A stretch of 64,000 nt of DNA from Arthrobacter sp. N199823 (GTDB lineage: Bacteria; Actinomycetota; Actinomycetes; Actinomycetales; Micrococcaceae): assembly GCF_002929705.1 (NCBI RefSeq), contig NZ_PJIN01000008.1, positions 62,001 to 126,000 of the forward strand, read 5' to 3'. Every line of letters starts with the position of its first letter. Position 1 is the stretch's first letter. Positions 26,915-34,439 of the stretch are shown piece after piece. The notes under the pieces are model-generated. The model searched no databases. It had not been told where the DNA came from and saw only the letters and a list, made by a program, of their open reading frames with translations. A program made the translations under genes and the position numbers.

Positions 26915-27136
26915 TCAGCCGGCATCAAACGATTGGCCACTATCTTCCTGGCCGTGCTCGCTACTGGCGGGGCGGGTACTTCCAGAACCATCAGGAATAT
27001 GGTTAGGATCCTTGGCACCAGGCTGTCCGGCGGAGCTGTGTTCTTGCTCCCCGAGTTCTTGCTCATGGGGATGATCCTGTGTCGGGTTCAAGGATGCGGG
27101 GTTCTTAGCACTGTCCTGATCATGATGTGTTGGCAT
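26915..27136 (-). CDS. Small hydrophilic, probably disordered protein
   Basis: A 73-residue protein rich in His, Gln, Asp, Pro, Ser and Gly with no hydrophobic core (starts MPTHHDQDSAKN). No domain is recognised. ATG 27136 has AAGGAG at seven bases, which supports expression. Its composition recalls hydrophilin-like stress proteins, but that is inference. It shares orientation with the next acidic small protein gene at 27262-27591. Confidence 0.65.
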   Translation of the reverse strand: MPTHHDQDSAKNPASLNPTQDHPHEQELGEQEHSSAGQPGAKDPNHIPDGSGSTRPASSEHGQEDSGQSFDAG

Positions 27137-27261
27137 GTTCTACTCCTTGTGGGGGCTGGCAATGCCAGCAGGTTTGTGTGTGTATCAGGCGGCTTTAGCT
27201 GCCGACGGCGGCGGCGGGCAGGGATTTCGCTACCGACCGCGGCTGTGCTGGCGGGGCCTGG

Positions 27262-27591
27262 TTAGAGGGTTTCCCCGGATGCGTCCGCGTCGGCATCGAC
27301 CGTGGCCAGTTCGTCGCGGAATTGTTCGTCAGTTCCGCCCAGACGCCCGGCCCCGGGCTCCCCGTCGCTGCTTGCGTCTTCGTTGTCAAAGAAGTTCTTT
27401 TCAGGTACCCCCACACTTTTATCGCTACCGAGGGATTGCGCGTCGCTGTCCTGCCCTTGCAAGGTGGGGTCCGGGGAGCCCGGGTTAGTATCGGCTCCTT
27501 CAGGCATTTCGTCTTCCGGGGTGGGGGCTCCATAGCCGCCTTCGGCCGGAGTCCGTGCGTTGTCGGAGCTGGTGGCGTCGTTGCTGTTCAT
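27262..27591 (-). CDS. Acidic low-complexity protein of unknown function
   Basis: A 109-residue, strongly acidic, Gly/Ser/Asp-rich protein (starts MNSNDATSSDNA, ends ADADASGETL), probably unstructured. The longer frame to 28035 is not credible. ATG 27591 has AAGGAGA at six to seven bases and marks the likely start. No family recognised. Neighbours are another small hydrophilic protein and a DUF4235 gene that begins 241 bases away on the opposite strand. Confidence 0.65.
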   Translation of the reverse strand: MNSNDATSSDNARTPAEGGYGAPTPEDEMPEGADTNPGSPDPTLQGQDSDAQSLGSDKSVGVPEKNFFDNEDASSDGEPGAGRLGGTDEQFRDELATVDADADASGETL

Positions 27592-27832
27592 GGGAGTTCT
27601 CCTTCGATCATTGATGCGACGGATTTGTTTCCAAGGTGGCTTTGAAGTTGCGGGCCAGTTGTGACCGAGCTGGCAGGCTAGGAGATGAGCCACCAAAGCC
27701 CTGCTGCTAGGGGCCGTTGCTCTCACTGTAACCACAAGTGGTGACTTGCGAAAGCCCGCGTTGTTCGGAACAGTACGTGGTGTAGGAAACCTTATCCAGT
27801 CGAGACCCCGTCGAGAAAATGGAGAGAGTGCC

Positions 27833-28105
27833 ATGAAATTCGTCATTAAGCTATTAGGAATTGGTGCAAGCCTCGCCGCTGGTGCGGCAGCTCGGAAAGC
27901 CTTGGAAATGGGGTGGCGCAAAGGGACCGGGAACGCAGCTCCCAAGGAGGCCACAGATCTTCGAAACCCGCTCCCCGGCGTGTTGGTCTTTGCTCTGGTC
28001 ACTGCCGTTTCAGGTGCGCTCATCCGGGTGCTCACCCAACGCCTTGGTCAGAAAGCCACTTTGATGCTGGAGCGCAGCGAAGGCTCTTCCCTCAGAAGTG
28101 AGTGA
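27833..28105 (+). CDS. DUF4235 membrane protein
   Basis: A 90-residue protein with two membrane helices: an N-terminal segment (MKFVIKLLGIGASLAAGAAA) and a second (LPGVLVFALVTAVSGALIRVL), linked by the basic WRKGTGNAAPKEATDLRNP stretch that marks DUF4235. Function unknown; widespread in actinobacteria, often by stress genes. ATG 27833 has GGAGAGAG upstream. The open frame from 27746 would add 29 unmatched residues. Confidence 0.85.
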   Translation: MKFVIKLLGIGASLAAGAAARKALEMGWRKGTGNAAPKEATDLRNPLPGVLVFALVTAVSGALIRVLTQRLGQKATLMLERSEGSSLRSE

Positions 28106-28485
28106 GACCTCTTCGGTCGTGGACAGTGTCAGGATTGCCGCTTCGATCCCAAAGACGGCGGCCACAAGATAACCCTTGCGCGGACGCCGTCTTGGCCGCG
28201 GCTACCAAGATATTCATGAAGAAAGCAAGCACCACAGTGGCGAAACCCCGTTGACCGGGGCTCTCTGATACTGGCAGATTCCTCAATTTGGAAACGTTGT
28301 TCTCCTTGACCATTGACGCGCAGCGGGTTCGGCAAAGTGCCCGTGGCACAGGCTGGAGACCCGTAGCGACAGCACAGCGGGAGGGGAGTAGAGGGCTTTT
28401 CTAGAAAGAATGTTGAGAACTTCATGTTCGGGGTACAGAAAAGGTGTAAGTAAAAACGCTGCAAGGACACCACGAGGAGGCCCTC
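28106..28485. other. Spacer without recognised genes
   Basis: About 380 bases. The open frame on the minus strand across 28129-28722 has no ribosome site or motif and overlaps plus-strand coding sequence, so I treat it as chance. No repeat stands out. Confidence 0.5.
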
Positions 28486-29045
28486 ATGACCGCGCAACTT
28501 GAGTTCCAGGAGTGCGCCGTGGATGCCACGTTGAGGAACCGCCAGCGGATTTTTACACCCTTGACTCACACCGCGCTGAGGGCCCCGGGTAAAACCCCGT
28601 GGCCCTCGTTCACAATATTGCCTTGTCACAGTTTGAGTCCTACCTTTCGGGACAATTGGCTGGCTACCTGCGTTACAGCATGCGTGGGGCCGAAATATGG
28701 GTACTTTACTTGCACGAATCAAAGCGTCCCGAAGCTAAATTTGTGCCTCAGGACTTGATCAGCTTGGTCCTCGACGATGCAGGTCGGCACCGTATCGCGG
28801 TCCATCCCTATTGCTTGGAAGTACGGACCTTCATGCGCGATCACCCTACCTTTCTGCAGCTGGTGCCCCAAGAGTGGCGTGCCCGATTCCGGCTTCCGCT
28901 AGCGCGTGAGCCAAGCCAGAATAACCGGGCCGGAGGCTACCCGATAGCTGGCTCAAGCATGCGTATCGAGACTAGGCACGCCACTCCTGGAGGCATAGCT
29001 TTTCCCGCCAGCCCTCGCTACAGTCGAAAATGGCAGATGAAGTAG
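28486..29045 (+). pseudogene. Hypothetical gene apparently split by a frameshift near 28590
   Basis: ATG 28486 has a very strong site (GAGGAGG) and opens a 90-codon frame. Its first about 38 residues (MTAQLEFQECAVDATLRNRQ onward) look protein-like and the rest does not. From GTG 28599 another frame encodes 148 residues that look conserved (FESYLSGQLAGYLRYSMRG, EIWVLYLHESKRPEAKFV), but it has no good ribosome site and a TAA just before. Joining the two near the AAAACCCC run gives one plausible protein of about 185 residues. No family recognised. A real second gene starting at GTG 28599 is the alternative. Confidence 0.45.
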
Positions 29046-29115
29046 ACAGCACTCAGCCAAGGCGATTGGGACTAGGGACTAATGACGGCAACACTCAACG
29101 AATCAGGAGAATGCG

Positions 29116-29589
29116 ATGAATGAGAGCAACAGCGAGCCGGTGGAAATCTCGACACGGCTGCGCCCAGGCGAGTGGACTACGGAATCGCTCACCGAATTGG
29201 TGGGTTCCTATGAGCACAAGCTGGCGGAAATGGGTGCACCCGAGGCCGAGATAGAAACGTCAGTAGAAACCACGGAGGATGGTTCCGCAAAGGTAAAAGT
29301 TAGCTGGCAACGTTCAGGAGTTCGTACCTTCGCGGCCACCGGTCAGGTCCCTGTCGCTGAGGCTGAGAACTCGCGCGGCCACGGTGAGTCCATTCCACCC
29401 GGTGACACAACCAAGGACTCCCAAGGGCTGGGTGCGGTCTATGGTGATGCCGAGCGTTCGCCAATTGATGCCCCTCCCACCAGCCGGGCCCAGGCAGCGG
29501 CAGAGCAGCTACCGACGTCGGACTATGTTGCCTACACCGATGCCGATGGAAAGAGCTACCTGGAGGATGCAGAGCCCGCCAAGGAATGA
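29116..29589 (+). CDS. Hypothetical acidic protein
   Basis: A 157-residue soluble protein of unknown function. Residues 12-80 look folded (RLRPGEWTTESLTELVGSYE, then a beta-rich KVKVSWQRSGVRTFAATGQV). The rest is acidic and Pro/Ser-rich, ending YTDADGKSYLEDAEPAKE. No signal peptide or membrane helix. ATG 29116 follows AGGAGA at five bases. It lies in the run of small stress-type genes. Confidence 0.7.
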   Translation: MNESNSEPVEISTRLRPGEWTTESLTELVGSYEHKLAEMGAPEAEIETSVETTEDGSAKVKVSWQRSGVRTFAATGQVPVAEAENSRGHGESIPPGDTTKDSQGLGAVYGDAERSPIDAPPTSRAQAAAEQLPTSDYVAYTDADGKSYLEDAEPAKE

Positions 29590-29675
29590 CAGTCGCGCCC
29601 AGCCCTTTGGTTGTGCCGACGATGAGCGAGCAGAGAAGCTACATAGGAACAGGCTATGACACAAGGAGAAATGAA

Positions 29676-29797
29676 TTGGGTTTGGCCGACAAGCTGATGC
29701 AGCGAAGGAGAAGATCGCAGACGCCAAGGCGCATCTGACGGAGGATGCGGCAGACCTGCACACCAGCTACACAGAGGGCGGCTTGGGAGGCATCTAA
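29676..29797 (+). pseudogene. Frameshifted small helical stress protein (CsbD-like)
   Basis: From TTG 29676, preceded by AAGGAGA, the frame reads (M)GLADKL. After position 29696 the sensible reading moves to another frame: AAKEKIADAKAHLTEDAADL and on to GGLGGI and TAA at 29795. Inserting one G after CTG would restore GLADKLDAAKEKIADAK, a lysine/alanine-rich helix like CsbD-type proteins. So one base is missing here, by mutation or sequencing error. The family label is tentative because the restored protein is only about 40 residues. Confidence 0.5.
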
Positions 29798-30011
29798 AAG
29801 CGCACGTCACAGCGGCGGGAGCGCCGGTCCTGTCGAGGCCGCTGCTTCCGCCTCGCGGTGCGTCGTAGTTTCATGCGATGGGGAAAGACCTTGGCGTATT
29901 GGTGGTCCGACCTTCCAAAGCGGCCCACAGGGCAGCACAGCGTCACCGCAACCACACTAAGATTCCGTTTGCGCTGCGAAACAGGCACAGAAAAGGTACA
30001 TCATCTCCACC

Positions 30012-30335
30012 ATGCAATGGCTTTGGATAGTGATCGGCATCATCGTTATGTTGATCATCGTTGGAGTACTCGTCAAAGTCAGCGGGACCCGCGGGCGCAA
30101 TCAAACTGATCAGCAGCTAGTGGCGGACCGGCAACAAGCTTCCACGCTTCCAACGGAAGCAACAGACTCCGAATTAAACGTTCGTGAGTTCCAGACGGCT
30201 GAACATCGCCACTCAGCCCTGGGCCAGCAGGGGGAATTGTTGCAGGGATCCCACCACGCCGATGAGATCGACCCGGACGTCGACGGCCCGGGCCGCCGCG
30301 CTTCGGAGTCCAGACTGGAGAACCACAATGCCTAG
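30012..30335 (+). CDS. Small single-pass membrane protein, unknown function
   Basis: A 107-residue protein with an N-terminal membrane anchor (WLWIVIGIIVMLIIVGVLV, residues 3-21), followed by a polar Gln/Asp/His-rich domain. No conserved domain recognised. Ribosome site weak (AAAAGG at 14 bases), so the start is less certain. It overlaps the next small ORF by eight bases. Confidence 0.6.
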   Translation: MQWLWIVIGIIVMLIIVGVLVKVSGTRGRNQTDQQLVADRQQASTLPTEATDSELNVREFQTAEHRHSALGQQGELLQGSHHADEIDPDVDGPGRRASESRLENHNA

Positions 30336-30441
30336 ACAAGATGACATCAGCGGACTCATGCGGAAGGCAAATGGGGCTGCAGCGGCCGACAATGTCGCAG
30401 GGGGCTCCTTATCCCCGGACACAAAGTGCTCGGCGGCTTGA
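30328..30441 (+). CDS. Possible 37-residue small protein
   Basis: ATG 30328 overlaps the end of the membrane-protein gene and is preceded by GGAG at eight bases. The frame (MPRQDDISGLMRKANG, then Ala/Gly-rich) ends inside the start region of the FUSC gene. Translational coupling is plausible, but there is no recognised homologue. Confidence 0.35.
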   Translation: MPRQDDISGLMRKANGAAAADNVAGGSLSPDTKCSAA

Positions 30442-31514
30442 GAAATTGGATGAAGTCGACGGTCACCGGCCAGCGACTCCTGCTTGCCGCCAAGGCTGCC
30501 TTGGCGGTGGGCGTGGCTTGGTTTCTGGGACTTCATATGCCCGGAACCGCCGACGACTATCCTTATTACGCCCCGCTGGGGGCACTCGTGAGCATGTCTG
30601 CGACCTTTATGGGATCAGTCCGGGTCGGATTTCAGACGCTCATTGGATTGACGTTGGGCATCCTGCTAGCTGTCGGGGTTTTGTTGTTGGGTACCCCGAA
30701 TATCGTGACAATCTCCCTTGCCGTGGGGGTGGGTGTATTGCTGGCCGGCCAGCCTCGTTTGGGAGCAGGCAAGGAATACGTGCCCGTGGCGACGCTCCTG
30801 GTGCTGATCATTGGCGGCAGCAACGCCGATGCCTTTTCAGCAGGATATGCGCTCCAAATGGGGCTCGGCGTAGTGGTGGGTTTGGTCATCAATGTCACCA
30901 TTTTCCCGCCATTGACCCTTGATGATGCCCGACTTCATATTTCACGCGGGCGCCAGGTTCTTATTGGCCAACTCGAGGATATGGCCAAGGCACTCACCGA
31001 ACAATGGCCGCCTAAACATGAGGACTGGGCTGGCCGTCATGACGTGATGGCCGCTTCCGTCAACGAGATCCGCGGTGCCGTCCACGAGGCCCGTGAGAGC
31101 CACAAGGCCAATCCTCGAGCTTATCGCCGTTCCCGTCACCGTCTAGTGCGGGAGAGTCAGGGAGACTTGGAGGCATTGGAGAACGTCACAATTTACATTC
31201 GTGACATCACCGAGGTGCTCTCAGGATCTATCTGGCACGGGCCCCTGGAACTCCATCTCACGGCAGAGCTGAGCGAACCCGTCAGCGATTGCCTTCAAAG
31301 TCTTGCCGAGCTAGTGAGGGCATGGGAAGAGGGAAGAATTGATGTCGAGTCGTTCGACGGCGCTAGCGATGCCCTGGGCCGACTCACCACTGCGCTCGCT
31401 AGCGCCAACGGTGAGGGCTCCTTCGCGCTGAATCCAGGGGCCGCAGTCGCACTGGATGTGCAGCGGATCCTCACGGTGTTGAGGCACAGCGTACTTGACG
31501 ATGATGAAAGCTGA
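30426..31514 (+). CDS. FUSC-family (aromatic-acid exporter-like) membrane protein
   Basis: A 362-residue protein. Residues about 18-165 contain six hydrophobic segments in the FUSC pattern (LLLAAKAALAVGVAWFLGL, YYAPLGALVSMSATFMGSV, LQMGLGVVVGLVINVTIFPP). The C-terminal about 200 residues are soluble and helical. Such proteins are putative efflux or membrane-integrity proteins of the ArAE type; the substrate here is unknown. Start GTG 30426, or ATG 30450 with eight fewer residues. Neither has a strong ribosome site, consistent with coupling to the upstream small ORF. Confidence 0.83.
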   Translation: MLGGLRNWMKSTVTGQRLLLAAKAALAVGVAWFLGLHMPGTADDYPYYAPLGALVSMSATFMGSVRVGFQTLIGLTLGILLAVGVLLLGTPNIVTISLAVGVGVLLAGQPRLGAGKEYVPVATLLVLIIGGSNADAFSAGYALQMGLGVVVGLVINVTIFPPLTLDDARLHISRGRQVLIGQLEDMAKALTEQWPPKHEDWAGRHDVMAASVNEIRGAVHEARESHKANPRAYRRSRHRLVRESQGDLEALENVTIYIRDITEVLSGSIWHGPLELHLTAELSEPVSDCLQSLAELVRAWEEGRIDVESFDGASDALGRLTTALASANGEGSFALNPGAAVALDVQRILTVLRHSVLDDDES

Positions 31515-31874
31515 CCTCTCTGGCTTCTCTAGTGCCGACGGTGGCCGTACTCCCAATCGCTGGCGTTCCGGAGGCTGTGCGCACCTCGGCGAAGTGCAAC
31601 TCAGTCAGCTGCCGGGAGTCACCGGAAGGAAAGAGCAGATCCTCCGCTCGTTGCGACCGTGGAGCCGGGATTTACGCTGTCGTGATGCTGCATGTGAAGC
31701 GATCAGTCCTAACGGCTCGGATCCCGCAATATGCCCAAATTCCATGAACAGGTTACTGACCAAAACTTGAACGGCTACTTGAACTCCGAGGCAACCACAA
31801 GCGACACCTGTGCGGACCGGGCTGGAGGTGCTTGGTGTTGGCCGGCCAGCTGCAGGCGTGGACGCCACGTTGGA
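31515..31874. other. Spacer after FUSC gene, no gene recognised
   Basis: About 360 bases with only short overlapping frames and no ribosome site worth noting. It may include the lost C-terminal part of the hydrolase remnant that follows on the minus strand. Confidence 0.45.
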
Positions 31875-32424
31875 CTATTTGCGGATAGGACGGCGGTGTG
31901 GCGCGCCGTACCGGCGATGATCACCAGGAGGAACGGCAGGAACCGTGCAGTCGAGGGTGGTGATCAGCGCAGCGCCGGAGGATTGCATAACGATGGGAGG
32001 CAGTCCTGAAAGTCCCCACCAACTGGGGACCGGAGGGTCAAACGCGTCGCCACCCCCGATGTAGGGAACAAGCCAGTCGCGAATCGTGCCGCACTCGATC
32101 AACGGGTCATTTAAATCCGAGCGCGTGCGGTGTGAGTCGCTGGCCAGGTCCAACCAAAGGCAGATCAGCCCCAAGGAAGCCGGCATCGGGTGGGAGTTGT
32201 TACTCAGGTACTTGGCCAGGGAGAATGCCAGGCCGCCGCCATGGCTGTAAATCAGTATCCCGGATGACCCTCCCCTTGGAGGGGTTAGCCGCTCCGCCGG
32301 AACATTCGCGAGTCTCTATTTGCCAACCGACCACAGCTCGCATGTCGTCCATGAGAGGCCTCGCTGCCTCACGCAGGTCAAGAGCTGAAGTACTTCTGCT
32401 GCCAATCACCCACAACATACTCAC
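31875..32424 (-). pseudogene. Degraded alpha/beta-hydrolase (HSL-type esterase)
   Basis: Pieces of one protein lie in two frames on the minus strand. The upstream part (from 32424) has SALDLREAARPLMDDMRAVV and GGAANPSKGRVI. After a frame change near 32265 it continues GILIYSHGGG, the HGGG oxyanion motif, then SHRTRSDLNDPLI, YIGGGDAFDPP and LSGLPPIVMQSSGA, an order typical of HSL-type hydrolases. The nucleophile segment (GxSxG) between HGGG and the Asp region is missing, and the C-terminal His region is gone. A dead gene with at least one frameshift and internal loss. Confidence 0.65.
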
Positions 32425-32668
32425 ATGCTGAAAGATGAATCACAGTATGGACTCAATCGGCGATCTAGAAACCCGTTTGATCACGGTGTTACTACAACCT
32501 GTTGTAAGCATAGGCCGGGATGCTTCCTCGATGATCGCGTGTTCATTACTCGTGACTTCTTTACCAAACATGACGTCGTTGCAGTTCACGGCCCCGACTG
32601 GTTATGTTCTCAGTCACACCGCGCCCCTTTAGGTGCGTTTGCTGGAATAGGCTGACGTTGTTGCCTCA
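32425..32668. other. Spacer between hydrolase remnant and small-ORF copy 1
   Basis: About 240 bases. Short plus-strand frames at 32425-32655 and 32435-32632 overlap each other and lack motifs. The last 20 bases are similar to sequence upstream of the second small-ORF copy at 36.77 kb, showing that the duplicated unit starts before 32669. Confidence 0.4.
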
Positions 32669-32884
32669 ATGAGGAGGCAGCCGGCAAACACTCAAAGAAA
32701 GCAATGGCGCATGAACTTTGAATCCAACTCCCTGACCCTGAAGATCTGGGACCGCTCCACGATGGACCTCACCTTGGAAACTGCGATTGCGCACGTTTCC
32801 ACAAAGGCCAATGCACCGCGAGACCTCGTGAGGGTCATACGAAGTGGGCCCAATCAATTCACCGTGAGCGTCACCGAGGCATAA
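32669..32884 (+). CDS. Small conserved-repeat ORF, copy 1 (possibly 5'-truncated)
   Basis: A 71-residue frame containing QWRMNFESNSLTLKIWDRST and ending SGPNQFTVSVTEA. The same protein segment recurs at 36.8 kb (QWRMNFDSISLPLKI ... SGPELFAVSATGA), so both derive from one family. Similarity continues upstream of the ATG (ADVVASM against AEAVAAM in the other copy) across an in-frame TAG, so copy 1 looks like the tail of a longer ancestral protein. Alternative start ATG 32711. No good ribosome site. Function unknown. Confidence 0.5.
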   Translation: MRRQPANTQRKQWRMNFESNSLTLKIWDRSTMDLTLETAIAHVSTKANAPRDLVRVIRSGPNQFTVSVTEA

Positions 32885-32952
32885 TCGGTAGGCGTCGCCG
32901 GTCTCAGTGGCGCTGGTGTCTAAACCTGAAGTGCCGCCGTGAGAAATACGGT

Positions 32953-32998
32953 CATACACAGTTGGGCCCCCGGAATTCCGGGGGCCCAACTGTGTATG
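32953..32998. terminator. Perfect 46-bp palindrome
   Basis: A flawless, loop-less palindrome from CATACACAG through GGAATTCC at the centre to CTGTGTATG. It lies between the convergent small ORF (ends 32884) and the NmrA-type reductase (ends 33068), so it could end transcription both ways, but there is no T-run. As DNA it could extrude a cruciform. Confidence 0.7.
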
Positions 32999-33067
32999 CA
33001 CCATTACAAGGCGGGTACTGCTCCGTTGGTAGTGCTCAGAACATAGCGCTCGATGTCCTCGAATTCG

Positions 33068-33946
33068 TTAGGCTTTTGCAGCTGAGAGTGCCTCGGCAGC
33101 TGCCTGAACCGCGACTGACAGAGGTGTCGAGGGGCGCCCGATCAGTGCCTGCAGCGCGCCGCCGGTGACGAGCAAATCGCCACGGGCGATGCCCAGGTCG
33201 CTGTCGGCCAGGATCTGGGCAAATTGTTCGGGCACTCCAGCCCCGACCAAAGCCTGTGTGTAATCTTCCGCCGGCAGCTGCTGGTAGATGACCGGTTGAC
33301 TGGTGGCGGCGGTGACCGATTCGGCGAGTTCACCCAGTGTGAAGGCAGTATCTCCACCAAGCTCGTAGACCTTCCCTGCCTGATCGTCGCCGAGTAGCAC
33401 TGCTGCCGCAGCGTGAGCATAGTCAGCCCTGCTGGCTGCGCTGACGCGGCCTTCACCGGCGCTGCCGAGCACGGCTCCGTGCTGGAGGAAGTTGCCAAGT
33501 TGCTCAGTGTAGTTCTCTAGGTACCAGCCGTTGCGCAGCAGGACAAACGGCATACCGGACTCGCGCAAGGCAACTTCTGTGGCTTGATGTTCGGCAGCCA
33601 GAGCCATGCCTGTCGTGTCAGCGTTGGCGATGCTGGTGTAGGCAATCAGGCTGACACCGGCTTCCTTGGCCGCGGCGATGACATTGAGGTGCTGCGGGAG
33701 TCGCTGGCCCACTTCGCTTCCGGAGACCAGCAGTACTTTATCGGCACCAGAAAACGCCTCGCGCAGGGATGCCGAGTCGCTGTAGTCGATCGCGCGAACC
33801 TGAACGCCGCGGTCCGCAAGGTCGTCAAGCTTGGCCAGGTCCCGGCCCGTGGCCACGAGTTGTCCGGCAGGAACATTCAGGTCAAGAAGTGCTTCGACGA
33901 CGAGGCGGCCAAGCTGGCCTGTTGCGCCGGTGATAACAATGCTCAT
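33068..33946 (-). CDS. NmrA-type NAD(P)H-binding reductase (QorB-like)
   Basis: A 292-residue atypical SDR: VITGATGQLGRLVVEALL at residues 4-21 is the dinucleotide site, followed by VRAIDYSDSASLREAF, AYTSIANADTTG near 108, LLRNGWYLENYTEQL near 138 and YELGGDTAFTLGELAE. It matches the NmrA/QorB group, which reduce quinones or sense NADPH. ATG 33946 is preferred; the frame runs to 34066 without support. It is divergent from an HxlR regulator 102 bases away, the QorB/QorR arrangement. Confidence 0.88.
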   Translation of the reverse strand: MSIVITGATGQLGRLVVEALLDLNVPAGQLVATGRDLAKLDDLADRGVQVRAIDYSDSASLREAFSGADKVLLVSGSEVGQRLPQHLNVIAAAKEAGVSLIAYTSIANADTTGMALAAEHQATEVALRESGMPFVLLRNGWYLENYTEQLGNFLQHGAVLGSAGEGRVSAASRADYAHAAAAVLLGDDQAGKVYELGGDTAFTLGELAESVTAATSQPVIYQQLPAEDYTQALVGAGVPEQFAQILADSDLGIARGDLLVTGGALQALIGRPSTPLSVAVQAAAEALSAAKA

Positions 33947-34048
33947 GTGGGAATCCGTTCGTTGGGGGAAGTCTTTCACCTGTGCCAACAGCAGCTGTGC
34001 GGCATTTCTTCCGAAAGGAGAGTACGCACTTAAAGGTAAGGTACATAC

Positions 34049-34423
34049 ATGAAAGTAAGTACCCAATCAGTCCAGCCGCTCGCCCCTCTCATGGGCGGCA
34101 TTTTTCCGGCCGCATGTCCGAGCAGGACGGTGCTCGATCACGTCTCCAGCAAGTGGGGTGTGCTTATCCTTGTGGCTTTGGCCCAGGGCCCCCAGCGCTG
34201 GAGCGAATTGCGCCGTCGAACCGAGGGCATCAGTGAAAAGATGCTCGCCCAAACTCTCAAGACGCTCGAAGGCGATGGATTTGTCCATCGCGACGCCCAG
34301 CCGATCATTCCGCCTCGGGTTGACTACAGCCTGACCAGCCGCGGCCTTGACCTTGTTGCGCTCCTCATCCCCTTATTGGAATGGATCAACGAGAACGCAG
34401 AGGACATCGTCAACGGGTCATGA
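34049..34423 (+). CDS. HxlR-family transcriptional regulator
   Basis: A 124-residue winged-helix protein with the HxlR layout: CPSRTVLDHVSSKWGVLIL (Cys near residue 23, a thiol often used for redox sensing), RWSELRRRTEGISEKMLAQT (recognition helix), and the wing IIPPRVDYSLTSRG. It is divergent from the NmrA-type reductase, its likely target. GTAAGGTAC at 34036-34044 and GTAAGTACC at 34054-34062 flank the start codon and may be its operator. Confidence 0.9.
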   Translation: MKVSTQSVQPLAPLMGGIFPAACPSRTVLDHVSSKWGVLILVALAQGPQRWSELRRRTEGISEKMLAQTLKTLEGDGFVHRDAQPIIPPRVDYSLTSRGLDLVALLIPLLEWINENAEDIVNGS

Positions 34424-34439
34424 TGAGTGAGCAGATGAT

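Noticed and set aside
28129-28722. A 197-codon frame on the minus strand
   Set aside because: No ribosome site, Arg/Cys-rich composition, and it overlaps a better-supported plus-strand ORF start.
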